Assembly: GCA_035635555.1 (NCBI GenBank)
Contig: DASQAT010000046.1
Location: 62,001 to 126,000 of the forward strand
Reading direction: 5' to 3'
Length of the DNA stretch: 64,000 bases
Source of the DNA: Candidatus Dormiibacterota bacterium
GTDB lineage: Bacteria > Acidobacteriota > Polarisedimenticolia > Gp22-AA2
The notes below the pieces were generated by a model. That model was not told the origin of the DNA, searched no databases, and saw only the letters and a program-made list of their open reading frames with translations. Below are positions 1 through 8,965 of this stretch, piece after piece. The translations under genes and the position numbers were made by a program. The first letter of the stretch is position 1, and every line of letters begins with the position of its first letter.

Positions 1-2
1 CG

Positions 3-1469
3 AGCCTGCAGAAGGACTGCTATCTCATCGCGCAGACAATCCCGGGACTGCTCACGACGCTCTTGGGCGGAGGAATCTACGGCAGCCTACTCGTGGTGCT
101 GAACGAGATAGGTGCCCGGCGCGGCTCGAACGGGCAGATAGCGTTCACCAGGACGACCCTGGCGCAACTCACCCTGGTCCTCCTGCCGTTCCTGCTCCTG
201 ACCTTCGCCATCCCGGATGCAATCGTCGGGCTCCTGGCCCCCGGGTTGGGGGGCGAGCGGCTGCAGCTGAGCGGTCGGCTCCTGCAGCTCACGGCCGGTG
301 GCGCGGTGCTTGCGACGTGCCTCACCGTCACCCGTTGCATGTACGAGACACGCCAGCAGTTCTTCGTCCCCTGCGTGCTCACCTTGCTCGTCCCGCTCGG
401 CACCATCGTCGTCATGGTGACGTTGGTGGAAAGGGCGGGCATTTTTGTCCTGGCATTGGGGCCGCTGCTGGGGACAGCAGCGGCGGTGGGGCTCCTCCAG
501 GTCCTGGCGCGGCGCGTCCTGAGGGACCCGACCGGATTCGTGCCGACGCCGGAACGCCCCGCCGAGCGGCGCGAGTGGCGACGCCGGTTCTGGATGTCCC
601 TCATTCCGTTGAGCATCGGGGCAAACTTCGGGCAGATCAACCTCCTCGTCGACAACGCCTTCGCCTCGTTCCTGCCGGTGGGCAGCATCTCTGCGCTCGG
701 GTTCGCGTTCGTCCTCGTCTCGAACCTGCGGCTCCTGACGGTCGGCTCCATCGACTTCATCGCGCTTCCGAGGATGGCCGGGGCCACCCTGCGGAGCCCG
801 TCCGAGCTGCGGGAGACCGTCCGTTGGACCATGCGCCACATGGTCCTGATCACCGCACCCTTCACGGCCGGTGCTCTGGCCTTCGGCGTGCCGATTGTGC
901 GCATGCTGTTCCAGCGCGGAAAGTTCACTCCGCAGGATACGGTGAGCGTCGCGGTGCTCCTGGCCTTCTACGCCCCCGAGCTGACGCTGACGGGGATGGT
1001 CGCGGCCCTGACGATGGTGCTCCTCGTCCGCAAGCGCTTCGCTCTGCTGGCCTGGACATCCGGCGGCGCGATCCTTGCCAACGCCCTTCTCGATTACATC
1101 CTCATGGGGCTCTTCGGCGTCAAGGGCATCGCACTAGCCACGTCCTGCACCAGCCTTTTGCACGTGCTGCTCCTCGTTCCGTTGATTCGCGGGGAAGTGT
1201 CGGGCCTCCTGGGTGCGGACGACCTGCGATTCCTGCTCAAGATCTTCGTCTGCGCGGCGAGCATGGCCCTGCTCACCCTGGGCTGGGCCTGGGTCTTCGA
1301 GCATCTGGTGGACCCCACGTGGGAGATGGGGCGTGCTCTCGAGGTCGGCGTCGGCCTGGCCCTGGGAGCCATCGCCTACGCCGTCCTGCTCTTCCTGGCC
1401 GATGTCGCGGAGGCGCGCGACCTTCTCATCAGAACCGTCGGTAGAATCCCCTTCCTGGTCCGGCGGTAA
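3..1469 (+). CDS. MurJ/MviN-type lipid-linked oligosaccharide flippase (5' truncated)
   Basis: The reading frame is open from base 3, so the N-terminus lies outside the window. About 488 residues remain, with at least ten hydrophobic segments and no soluble domain. The segment RGKFTPQDT matches the conserved RGxFxxxDT loop of the MurJ/MviN branch of the MOP exporter superfamily. MurJ moves lipid II across the inner membrane, but relatives in polysaccharide loci act as oligosaccharide flippases. It is followed by oppositely oriented glycosyltransferase and amidotransferase genes, and no other Wzx-like protein is visible in the exopolysaccharide locus, so a polysaccharide role is as likely as cell-wall synthesis. 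This last point is inference. Confidence 0.8.
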   Translation, partial: SLQKDCYLIAQTIPGLLTTLLGGGIYGSLLVVLNEIGARRGSNGQIAFTRTTLAQLTLVLLPFLLLTFAIPDAIVGLLAPGLGGERLQLSGRLLQLTAGGAVLATCLTVTRCMYETRQQFFVPCVLTLLVPLGTIVVMVTLVERAGIFVLALGPLLGTAAAVGLLQVLARRVLRDPTGFVPTPERPAERREWRRRFWMSLIPLSIGANFGQINLLVDNAFASFLPVGSISALGFAFVLVSNLRLLTVGSIDFIALPRMAGATLRSPSELRETVRWTMRHMVLITAPFTAGALAFGVPIVRMLFQRGKFTPQDTVSVAVLLAFYAPELTLTGMVAALTMVLLVRKRFALLAWTSGGAILANALLDYILMGLFGVKGIALATSCTSLLHVLLLVPLIRGEVSGLLGADDLRFLLKIFVCAASMALLTLGWAWVFEHLVDPTWEMGRALEVGVGLALGAIAYAVLLFLADVAEARDLLIRTVGRIPFLVRR

Positions 1470-1598
1470 GGAGCTGTCCGGAGACTTGGTAGATGCAAGC
1501 CGCTGGCCCGCGCTCCTCTACCGCCTCGCGCTCCAGGGAATCGATGTCCCGGCCACGGTTCTCATGGGCTTGGTCAAGTCGGACCTCGGCGTGCGGCC

Positions 1599-2912
1599 TC
1601 AGTACGCCCGTGGCATCTGGACCTGGCGCCCGATGTGGCCGCTCGCCAATTCCTCGTAGATGGCCATGATTGCTCGCGCATGGCGCTCCGCCGCGAACCG
1701 ATCGACGACCGAGATACGTGCCGCCCGCCCCAAGGCCCCCCGACGGCTACGGTCATTGAGGAGAGAAACGATGGCAACGGCCAGATCCTCCGCCCGCGGG
1801 GGAGGCGGGATCAGGATTCCGTTCTCGTCGTGGCGGATGAGGTCGAGGATTCCCTCGACGGCGACGGACACGACCGGTCTGGCCATGGCCATCGCCTCGA
1901 TGATCGTCCTGCCGAACGACTCCGTGTGCGAAGGCAGCGCGACGACGTCCATGGCCGACAGGAGCGAGCGCACATCGTGGCGCGACCCGAGGAAACGGAT
2001 GCGATCGCCGAGACCCTGACGGTCCGCCTCCAGGCGGAGGAGCCGCAGGTGGTCGATCGCCTGCCCGAAACCGAGCAGCCGCCGGAGTCTGCTCTTCCAG
2101 GTTGATTGCGCCGAGAGGGTCCGCGGACGATCGTCTCCCCCTACGATCAGGAAGTGCGCGGAGGGAATCTCCCTGAGCACGAGCGGCATGGCCCGCAGCA
2201 GATCGAAGGCTCCCTTGCTCGGGAACAGCTTTCCGACGAAGCCGACGACGGGCGCATCCAAGGGGAGACCCAGTTTGTGGCGGGCGGAGGCGCCGTCGAT
2301 GGTCGGATCGAATCCTCTCAAATCGACCGCGTTGTGGATGACCTGCACCGGAACGTCCGCGTCTTGAAAGGGCTCGGCGGCTGCCTCGGAGACGGCGACG
2401 ATGCGGGAGGCCGAGTGAAGAATGATCCGGCGCGCCAGGCGCGCCCAGAAGCCCTGAGCGAGGATTTCGCGCACGTGCCAGACGACCGGCAGACCGAGGA
2501 GTCCCGCCGAAAGGCCGGCGGTCAGCGCGACGATCGAGTTCACATGCACGATGACCCCATGCCCGGCCCGGAGGCGACGCAGGAACAAGATTTCACCCGG
2601 CAGGGCCGCGACCGCCCTGGCGGCATTCAGGGTCTGGAGGCCCCATCGGCGCCAGCGTGCCGGATCGCGTTCGATGGCGCCCAGCACGAAGGTGGGGTCG
2701 AGACCCTCGAAGAGATGCATCCGGTGGACAACCACCCGGGCTCCTCGCTCTTCCCACCGCCGCACCATGGGACCGTCGTTGCACGTCCAGACGAGCGACC
2801 GAAAGCGGCCGGTGTCCAGATGCGTGAGCAAGACGTCCAGGCTGAATCCAGTCCCTCCCGTGCCGCTGCCGTTCTGCACGTAGATCACGTTGAGGGGAGC
2901 CCCCTCGCTCAC
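1599..2912 (-). CDS. GT4-family glycosyltransferase
   Basis: A 437-residue GT-B fold retaining glycosyltransferase. The N-terminal acceptor domain begins with a glycine-rich loop (NGSGTGGTG). The C-terminal nucleotide-sugar domain holds GFVGKLFPSKG near residue 235 and the EX7E motif ESFGRTIIE near residue 345, typical of family 4. It starts with GTG and overlaps the stop of the upstream asparagine synthetase-like gene by four bases (GTGA, on the minus strand), so the two are probably translated together. It likely adds a sugar to a lipid-linked oligosaccharide on the cytoplasmic face. Donor and acceptor cannot be read from the sequence. Confidence 0.85.
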   Translation of the reverse strand: MSEGAPLNVIYVQNGSGTGGTGFSLDVLLTHLDTGRFRSLVWTCNDGPMVRRWEERGARVVVHRMHLFEGLDPTFVLGAIERDPARWRRWGLQTLNAARAVAALPGEILFLRRLRAGHGVIVHVNSIVALTAGLSAGLLGLPVVWHVREILAQGFWARLARRIILHSASRIVAVSEAAAEPFQDADVPVQVIHNAVDLRGFDPTIDGASARHKLGLPLDAPVVGFVGKLFPSKGAFDLLRAMPLVLREIPSAHFLIVGGDDRPRTLSAQSTWKSRLRRLLGFGQAIDHLRLLRLEADRQGLGDRIRFLGSRHDVRSLLSAMDVVALPSHTESFGRTIIEAMAMARPVVSVAVEGILDLIRHDENGILIPPPPRAEDLAVAIVSLLNDRSRRGALGRAARISVVDRFAAERHARAIMAIYEELASGHIGRQVQMPRAY

Positions 2913-4885
2913 GCGGTGACTCGCTGATCAGTTGCCAGGGCGGCGGCGCCCGCGTCGAGGACCTGGCGCTGCCACAGCTCCAGTGCCGCGAGCGCCCAGA
3001 CCTGGTGCCAGGGAACGGCACCGCGAAGGAATCCTTCTACAAGTCCGGCAACGGCCTCGGGTCGGAACAGCCCCCGCCGCTGCACCGACGCCTTGGCGAG
3101 CAGGTCCTCCACGGCGGGCCGGAGAGCGCCTTTCATCCACGAGGCCATGGGCAGGTGAAATCCGCTCTTGGGCCGGTCTTCGTAACCGGCCGGCAGAAGA
3201 TCGCGCACGGATTCTATGAGGATCCGCTTCGCGCCGATCTGGCGATAGCTGGCCTCCCGTTCACCACCGGGTGGGGCGGTATCCGTGGGTTGATACTTGT
3301 AGGAGCCCGGCAGGGCGTAAGCGAACTCGACGAGTCGATGGTCGAGCAGGGGCACTCTCACCTCGAGCGAGTGTGCCATGCTCATTGCGTCCATGTCCCT
3401 CAGCAGACACTGCGCCATGTAGCCCCTGAGGTCGAGCCGGCTGACACGCGCGATCAGGTCATGGGCGCATGGGTCGTCGAGGGAGCCCAGGTAGTCGGAG
3501 GCAAGCCGTCCGATCGGGGCCGATGCCGCCAATCCAGGGGTGCAGAGTGCGCGCTGTTGCGCCGGCGGGAACAGGGTGCGTGACAGACCGTAGCGCGTGA
3601 CGAAACCGTGCTGCACGCGGGCCCAGTCCACATACCGATCCAGAGTCGTTCCCCGGAACCAGGGCTCGATCAGGTTACCTGTCGCCGCAAGAGCCGCCTT
3701 GATCTCCCGTTGGACCCTGTGGGGCCATCCCCCGTTCCGGTACTCCCAGTGGAGCCGCCAGAAGTGTGGGTAGCCGGCGAATAGCTCGTCCCCACCGACT
3801 CCCATCAGCGCCACGGTCACGCTTGTGCGTGCCACCTGCGAGACGACATAGCTGTTGATCCCATCGATAGAGGGTTGGTCGAGGGCCCGGCCGAGGCGAT
3901 CGACGATTGCCGCCGCGTCGCGGCCGGTCACGATGCGGCGCGTGTGGTCCGTTCCCAGATGCTTGGCCAGAAGGGCCGCTTCGTCGGTCTCGTCCAAGTC
4001 TTTTCCGGCCTCATCGAAGCCGACGGAGAAAGTCCTGACCGGCCCTGAGCGGGCCTCGGCCATCAGAGCCACGACGGCCCCCGAGTCGATCCCGCCGCTC
4101 AGGAAGGCACCGATCGGCACGTCGCTGATCAGCCGCAGGCGGATGCTCTCTGTCAGGAGGGCGCGGAGCTGCGCGGCCGCCTCCCGCTCTCCTGCGAGGG
4201 GAGAGGCCGGCCGGTCGCTGCCCGTCGGCAGATCCCAATAGCGTCTCACCGTCAGGCGATCCTTCTCCAGGGTCAGGTGATGCCCGGGCTGCAACGCCTG
4301 CACGCCTTCGATCAGCGTATGGGGTGAGGGGATGTAGCCGAAGGTCAAGTACATCGCCAGCCCCTCCATTGAGAGGCGATTCTCCACAAGGCCACTGGCC
4401 AGGAGGGCCTTCAACTCGGAAGCGAAGACCAGCCTGCGGCCGTTCCACACGAAGTAGAGGGGCTTGATGCCCAGGCGGTCCCGTGCCGCAAACAGGCGCC
4501 GATCCCGGGCATCCCAGACGGCGAACGCGAACATCCCGCGGAGGCGATCGACGCACGCGGGGCCCAACTCCTCGTACAGGCGCAGGATCACCTCGGTGTC
4601 CGTGTGCGATCGGAAACGAAGTCCTTTCGCCTCAAGTCGACGGCGCTCCTCCCCGAAGTTGTAGACCTCGCCGTTGTGGACGATCCACAGAGAGCCGTCA
4701 TCGGTGCCCATCGGCTGGTGGCCGGCTTGGGACAAGTCGAGGATCGCGAGGCGCGTCATTCCCAGCCCGGCGCCTTCGTCGAGGTAAGCGCCCCGATCGT
4801 CGGGACCGCGGTGGCGCATGGCGTCGCAGGCCCGATCGATCGCGGCGGGCACCGGCTCACCCACGACTCCGAAAATGCCGCACAT
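2909..4885 (-). CDS. asnB: Asparagine synthetase-like glutamine amidotransferase
   Basis: A 658-residue glutamine-dependent amidotransferase. I chose the ATG at 4885 because it places Cys2 (MCGIFG) at the N-terminus, where the Ntn-hydrolase nucleophile must be exposed; an upstream in-frame ATG at 4969 would bury it. The glutaminase domain shows RHRGPDDRG, NGEVYNF and SHTDTEVIL. The synthetase domain has the PP-loop SGGIDSGAV near residue 260. In E. coli AsnB makes asparagine, but homologues lying between glycosyltransferases in polysaccharide clusters are thought to convert uronic acids to uronamides. The GT4 neighbours on both sides favour that second role here, without proving it. Confidence 0.85.
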   Translation of the reverse strand: MCGIFGVVGEPVPAAIDRACDAMRHRGPDDRGAYLDEGAGLGMTRLAILDLSQAGHQPMGTDDGSLWIVHNGEVYNFGEERRRLEAKGLRFRSHTDTEVILRLYEELGPACVDRLRGMFAFAVWDARDRRLFAARDRLGIKPLYFVWNGRRLVFASELKALLASGLVENRLSMEGLAMYLTFGYIPSPHTLIEGVQALQPGHHLTLEKDRLTVRRYWDLPTGSDRPASPLAGEREAAAQLRALLTESIRLRLISDVPIGAFLSGGIDSGAVVALMAEARSGPVRTFSVGFDEAGKDLDETDEAALLAKHLGTDHTRRIVTGRDAAAIVDRLGRALDQPSIDGINSYVVSQVARTSVTVALMGVGGDELFAGYPHFWRLHWEYRNGGWPHRVQREIKAALAATGNLIEPWFRGTTLDRYVDWARVQHGFVTRYGLSRTLFPPAQQRALCTPGLAASAPIGRLASDYLGSLDDPCAHDLIARVSRLDLRGYMAQCLLRDMDAMSMAHSLEVRVPLLDHRLVEFAYALPGSYKYQPTDTAPPGGEREASYRQIGAKRILIESVRDLLPAGYEDRPKSGFHLPMASWMKGALRPAVEDLLAKASVQRRGLFRPEAVAGLVEGFLRGAVPWHQVWALAALELWQRQVLDAGAAALATDQRVTA

Positions 4886-4940
4886 CGCCTGTTCTCCCTC
4901 TCCCGGCGCGCCGAAGATCCGTTCTGCGCCTATTCTACCG

Positions 4941-6059
4941 TCAGCGCGGAGCCGGCCCCGGCGTCCCATGCGGCCCGTGGCCGCCCCCGCTCCCCCGTGC
5001 GTCCGCGTCGATCAGCAGCGACGCGAACAGGGACTCCCACTGAGAGCGCACCTGATCCCAGCTGGAGCGCTCGGCGAGGCGCCGGCCCGCTGCGGACAGG
5101 CGACCGGCCAGATCGGGATCGCGCAGGAGGCGTCGAATCGCCTCGACCATCGCCTCGACGTCGCCGTCGGGAGTCAGCAGCGCGGTCTCCCCATCCTTCA
5201 GCAGGTCCGCGATACCTCCGACGGTCGTGCTGACCACCGGGAGCCCCAGCGCGCCCGCCTCGAGGACCGCGACGGGCATGTTGTCGACGTGGCTCGTGTT
5301 GATGAAGATGTCGGAGGCGGATCCCTCGCGCAGTTTGCGCTCCATGTCGAGGAAGCCGGGGAGACGTACCGCGTCGCCGAGACCACGATCCCGTGCGTGG
5401 CGTTCCACGTCAGCCTGCATCCCCTTGTCCTGGCCCCCCATCACCAGAGTCGCATCGGGATGGGTCGTTCGAAGACGTTCGAGCACGTCCACCGCCATGA
5501 GCGGGTTGTACACGGGATGAAACGAGCGCATCCAGAAGAGACGGGGCCCGAGCACGCTCCGAAGGCGGAACGGGTAGAGCCTGATGTTGAGCACGTTCGG
5601 AATGACTCCGCAACGAAGGCCGTAGGGCTCGAGGGCCCGTGCGAGAAACGGGGAGGGGGCGACGATTGCATCCGCCCTCCTCAGGACGCGTCGCGTCCAG
5701 CGCGGGAAGGACGCCATGAACTCAGGCATGGCTCCGCCGTGCAGCATCATGACGATCCGGTGGCGGGAGCGGAGCGCGATCAGGCTGGCCACGTCCTCGA
5801 CGACAAAACTGGCCCCCCCGTAGACATGCAGGAACAGGATGTCGATCCGTCGACGCCGCCTGAGAAGCGTCCAGGTGATGTCCAGCAGACGCGCATAGCG
5901 GTTGGGGGAGGCGGACACGGCGGTCACGTCGTAGCCGGCGTCGCGGAAATGCCGTGACAGCCACACACCCTGGGTGACGACGTATCCGTGGCGGCTCCCG
6001 GCGAGCGGGCCGACGAAGCAGAGGCGGGGGCGTCCTTCCGCCTTCGAGGTCACGGTCAT
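4941..6059 (-). CDS. GT4-family glycosyltransferase
   Basis: A 372-residue GT-B glycosyltransferase, the first gene of the leftward flippase-side cluster. It shows an N-terminal glycine-containing loop (GPLAGSRHGYVVTQG), a GGQDKGMQADV segment near the nucleotide-binding region, and DNMPVAVLE near residue 285 at the position of the EX7E motif, with Asp instead of the first Glu. The family transfers sugars from nucleotide donors to lipid-linked acceptors with retention of configuration. Fifty-five bases separate its stop from the downstream amidotransferase start, consistent with one transcript. Specificity is unknown. Confidence 0.8.
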   Translation of the reverse strand: MTVTSKAEGRPRLCFVGPLAGSRHGYVVTQGVWLSRHFRDAGYDVTAVSASPNRYARLLDITWTLLRRRRRIDILFLHVYGGASFVVEDVASLIALRSRHRIVMMLHGGAMPEFMASFPRWTRRVLRRADAIVAPSPFLARALEPYGLRCGVIPNVLNIRLYPFRLRSVLGPRLFWMRSFHPVYNPLMAVDVLERLRTTHPDATLVMGGQDKGMQADVERHARDRGLGDAVRLPGFLDMERKLREGSASDIFINTSHVDNMPVAVLEAGALGLPVVSTTVGGIADLLKDGETALLTPDGDVEAMVEAIRRLLRDPDLAGRLSAAGRRLAERSSWDQVRSQWESLFASLLIDADARGSGGGHGPHGTPGPAPR

Positions 6060-6185
6060 CCTCCTCCAGGGGCCGTCGCGTGCGCCGGCGTCCGGCCTGA
6101 TGTCCGCGGTGGCCGCGCCCGGTGGCGGCCGCTCAACGCCACGCGTCGGACCGGGGTCGCGTCTCTCTCGGACAGAACCGATCTC

Positions 6186-7358
6186 TCAGGTGAAAGCGGA
6201 ATGCCCGGTCAGGGCCTCGCCGAGGATGAGGGTGTGGATGTCGTGCGTCCCCTCGTAGGTGTAGACCGACTCGATGTTGCACAGGTGCCGGCCGGCCTGG
6301 TACTCATCGGTGATGCCGCTGGCGCCGAGGATCTCCCGCGCGAGGCGGGCGCACTCGCGCGCGACCCAGATGTTGTTCCGCTTCCCGAGGGAGATCTGGG
6401 TGGGCGTCACTTTCGCCTCGTCCTTCAGGCGGCCGAGACGCAGCGCCAGGAGCTGCGCCTTGGTGATCTCGCTGGCCATCCACACCAGCCTCTCCTGCTG
6501 GATCTGAAAGGCGGCGATCGGCTTCCCGAAGACGACACGCTCCTTGGCGTGTGTCAGGGCCTCCTCGAACACCGCCTGCGCCGACCCGATGCCGCCCCAG
6601 GCGATGCCGTAGCGTGCCTGGTTGAGGCACTGCAGCGCGGACTTGAGGCCGTTCGTGCCGGGCAGCAGGCACGCGGCCGGGATGGCGCAATCCTGGAGCA
6701 CGAGCTCGGAGGTCACCGAGGCCCGGAGCGAGAACTTCCCACCGTGGTCCCGCGTGGAGAAGCCTGAGGTCCCTCGCTCCACGAGGAAACCGCGGATCGC
6801 CCCGTCGTCGCACTTCGCCCACACGATGGCGACGTCGGCGATCGATCCATTGGTGATCCAGGCCTTGGCGCCGTTCAGCACGTAGCGATCGCCTTTGCGG
6901 GCGGCGCGTGTCCGCATGCCTGCCGGATCACTACCGGCGTCCGACTCGGTCAGACCGAAGCATCCGATGGCCTGACCCCTGGCCATGGCCGGAAGCCAGC
7001 GTTCCTTCTGCTCGTCGGAGCCGAACGTCAGGATGGGGTACATGCACAGGGCGCCCTGGACGGACACGAACGACCGCAGGCCGCTGTCGCCCCGCTCCAG
7101 CTCCTGCATGATGAGCCCGTACGCGACATTGTTCAGCCCGGCGCACCCGAATCCGTGCAGATTCGACCCGAGCAGACCGAGCGCCGCCATCTCCGGGACG
7201 AGGTGGGCCGGGAACGTCCCGGCGCGGAAATGGGACTCGATGATCGGCAGGACCCGGTCGCCGACGAAGGCGCGCACCGTGTCGCGCACGAGACGCTCGT
7301 CGTCGCTGAGCAGGTCGTCCAGCGCGAGGAAGTCGAGCGGTTGGTAGGGGCGCTTCAT
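6186..7358 (-). CDS. gcdH: Glutaryl-CoA dehydrogenase-like acyl-CoA dehydrogenase
   Basis: A 390-residue FAD flavoprotein. The match to glutaryl-CoA dehydrogenase is specific: GCAGLNNVAYGLI, ELERGDSGLRSFVSVQ (the Arg that binds the glutaryl carboxylate lies in DSGxRS), CFGLTESDAGSDP, ARYGIAWG and the catalytic Glu in YEGTHDIH near the C-terminus. The enzyme oxidises and decarboxylates glutaryl-CoA to crotonyl-CoA in lysine, tryptophan and benzoate breakdown, passing electrons to ETF. The thiolase gene lies six bases upstream in the same direction, so the pair probably supplies acetyl-CoA from dicarboxylic or aromatic precursors. No ETF, enoyl-CoA hydratase or CoA transferase gene is nearby. 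Confidence 0.9.
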   Translation of the reverse strand: MKRPYQPLDFLALDDLLSDDERLVRDTVRAFVGDRVLPIIESHFRAGTFPAHLVPEMAALGLLGSNLHGFGCAGLNNVAYGLIMQELERGDSGLRSFVSVQGALCMYPILTFGSDEQKERWLPAMARGQAIGCFGLTESDAGSDPAGMRTRAARKGDRYVLNGAKAWITNGSIADVAIVWAKCDDGAIRGFLVERGTSGFSTRDHGGKFSLRASVTSELVLQDCAIPAACLLPGTNGLKSALQCLNQARYGIAWGGIGSAQAVFEEALTHAKERVVFGKPIAAFQIQQERLVWMASEITKAQLLALRLGRLKDEAKVTPTQISLGKRNNIWVARECARLAREILGASGITDEYQAGRHLCNIESVYTYEGTHDIHTLILGEALTGHSAFT

Positions 7359-7364
7359 GGGAGG

Positions 7365-8558
7365 TCAGGACTCGACCGGCTCGAGCAACAGGGCGATCCC
7401 GAGCCCGCCGCTGATGCAGAGCGTGGCCAGACCGCGCCGCGCCTTGCGCCGTCGCATCTCGTGGATCAGGCTCGTGGTGATGCGCGCTCCGGTCGCGCCG
7501 ATGGGGTGGCCCAGGGCGATGGCACCGCCGTTCACGTTGGTGCGCGCCAGATCGAACCCGAGATCGCGCTGGCAGGCCAGCACCTGGGAGGCGAAGGCCT
7601 CGTTGATCTCGATGAGATCCAGATCGTTGATCGTGAGCCCGGTCCGGCTCAAGAGCTCACGAACCGCGGGGACGGGGCCGATCCCCATCATCGCCGGATC
7701 GACCCCCGCCGAGCTGGAAGCCACGACGCGGACCAGGGGGTGCACACCCAGGCGGGTCGCAGCGGCTGCAGACAGAACGATCATGGCGGAGGCGCCGTCG
7801 ACCAGACCGGAGGACGATGCGGCATGGACCGTGCCGTTCTTCTTGAACACGGCCGGCAGGGTCGAGAGGGATTCCGCCGTCACTCCGTCTCGAGGATGCT
7901 CGTCCGCCGAGACCACGATTTCGCCCTTCGCCCCGGCGATCACTACAGGCACGATCTCGTCGGCGAAACGGCCCTCCTTGCGGGCACGCTCGCAGCGCTG
8001 TTGCGACTCCGCCGCGAAGGCGTCCTGCTCGGCGCGCGTGATCCGGTAGTGCTCGGCCAGGGTCTCGGCGGTCTCGCCCATGATCTGGTCGCAGAGCGGG
8101 CACAGGAAACCATCCCGGTACATCGCGTCGGTAACGCGCTGGTGTCCGATCTTGTAGCCGAAGCGCGCGCCCTCCAGCAGGTAGGGAACGCGGCTCATCG
8201 ATTCGGCCCCGCCCGCCAGCACCACCTGGCGATCGCCGGCGGCGATCGACTGGCAGGCGCTGACGATGGCACGCAGCGAGGACCCGCAGGCCATGTTCAC
8301 GGTGTAGGCCGGGGACGTGTCGGGGACACCCGCACGGCGCGCAATCTGGCGGGCGGGATTGGGGCCCACCCCGGCCGGCCGGGCGTTCCCCATGATGGTC
8401 TCCTCGATGTCCGAGGGCGTCAGGGCGGCACGGTCGATGGCCGCACGGGCCGCCACCGCACCCAGCTCGGGAGCGGTGAGTGACGACAGGGAGCCGCCGA
8501 ATTTCCCCAGAGGGGTCCGGACGGCGCCCGCGATGACGATCTCAATTACGCCGCTCAT
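7365..8558 (-). CDS. Acetyl-CoA acetyltransferase (thiolase)
   Basis: A 397-residue thiolase. The ATG at 8558 was chosen because MSGVIEIVIAGAVRTPLGKFGG aligns with the usual family start; a frame extension to 8600 adds only non-conserved residues. The acyl-accepting Cys is in NMACGSSLRAI near residue 88, and the base residues are in GHPIGATGARI and LCISGGLGIA near the C-terminus. The last motif has Ser where CIGGG is more usual. Thiolases condense or cleave acetoacetyl-CoA or 3-ketoacyl-CoA. It is the first gene of a two-gene unit with the glutaryl-CoA dehydrogenase, where it would cleave the acetoacetyl-CoA formed from crotonyl-CoA. Confidence 0.92.
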   Translation of the reverse strand: MSGVIEIVIAGAVRTPLGKFGGSLSSLTAPELGAVAARAAIDRAALTPSDIEETIMGNARPAGVGPNPARQIARRAGVPDTSPAYTVNMACGSSLRAIVSACQSIAAGDRQVVLAGGAESMSRVPYLLEGARFGYKIGHQRVTDAMYRDGFLCPLCDQIMGETAETLAEHYRITRAEQDAFAAESQQRCERARKEGRFADEIVPVVIAGAKGEIVVSADEHPRDGVTAESLSTLPAVFKKNGTVHAASSSGLVDGASAMIVLSAAAATRLGVHPLVRVVASSSAGVDPAMMGIGPVPAVRELLSRTGLTINDLDLIEINEAFASQVLACQRDLGFDLARTNVNGGAIALGHPIGATGARITTSLIHEMRRRKARRGLATLCISGGLGIALLLEPVES

Positions 8559-8965
8559 TTCCAACGAATCCCTTGTCCGCCGAGCGCTCAGGAAGAACAT
8601 ACGATAGCACGGTCCACCTCATTCGAAGCCGCGCCCCGCGGGTTGACGGTGCCTCGCGCGTTTTGGTACGATTCTCGCTCCAAGCGAAAAAGTCCGCACA
8701 CCGCGCGGTGATCGGCAATGGTCCTTCCACCCGCACAATCGGGCCAGGCAAAGGGCGAGCTGCGGCAGGAGCGGGCTTCGGGTCGGGAGGCCGCGAACGT
8801 GCTGCCGCGGTGTCGTGTTGATGACCGTCATGCCAGGATGGTCCGGTTCCGGGCGGCCCGTCCCGGCTCAACGCCCCTCTCCCACCCACGGACGCGTTCG
8901 TCCATTCCCTCGCGCGCGGAAACCCTGAAGCAGCGCTCCGCGCGGACTGCAGCGTCGGGGCGGTC
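8559..8965. other. Divergent intergenic region with no gene
   Basis: These 407 bases separate the leftward thiolase from the rightward GT2-methyltransferase gene. I find one good rightward promoter (8643-8672) and no convincing coding frame, tRNA or repeat. The short open frames here lack a usable ribosome binding site and have the Arg/Pro/Ala-rich composition expected of GC-rich non-coding DNA. The promoter would give the fusion gene a leader of roughly 290 bases, in which I see no obvious riboswitch. Confidence 0.5.
8643..8672 (+). promoter_or_regulatory. Sigma70-type promoter for the GT2-methyltransferase gene
   Basis: TTGACG at 8643-8648 and TACGAT at 8667-8672 are separated by 18 bases. 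Each differs from consensus at one or two positions. It is the best promoter in the divergent gap and points at the gene starting at 8966. Confidence 0.5.
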
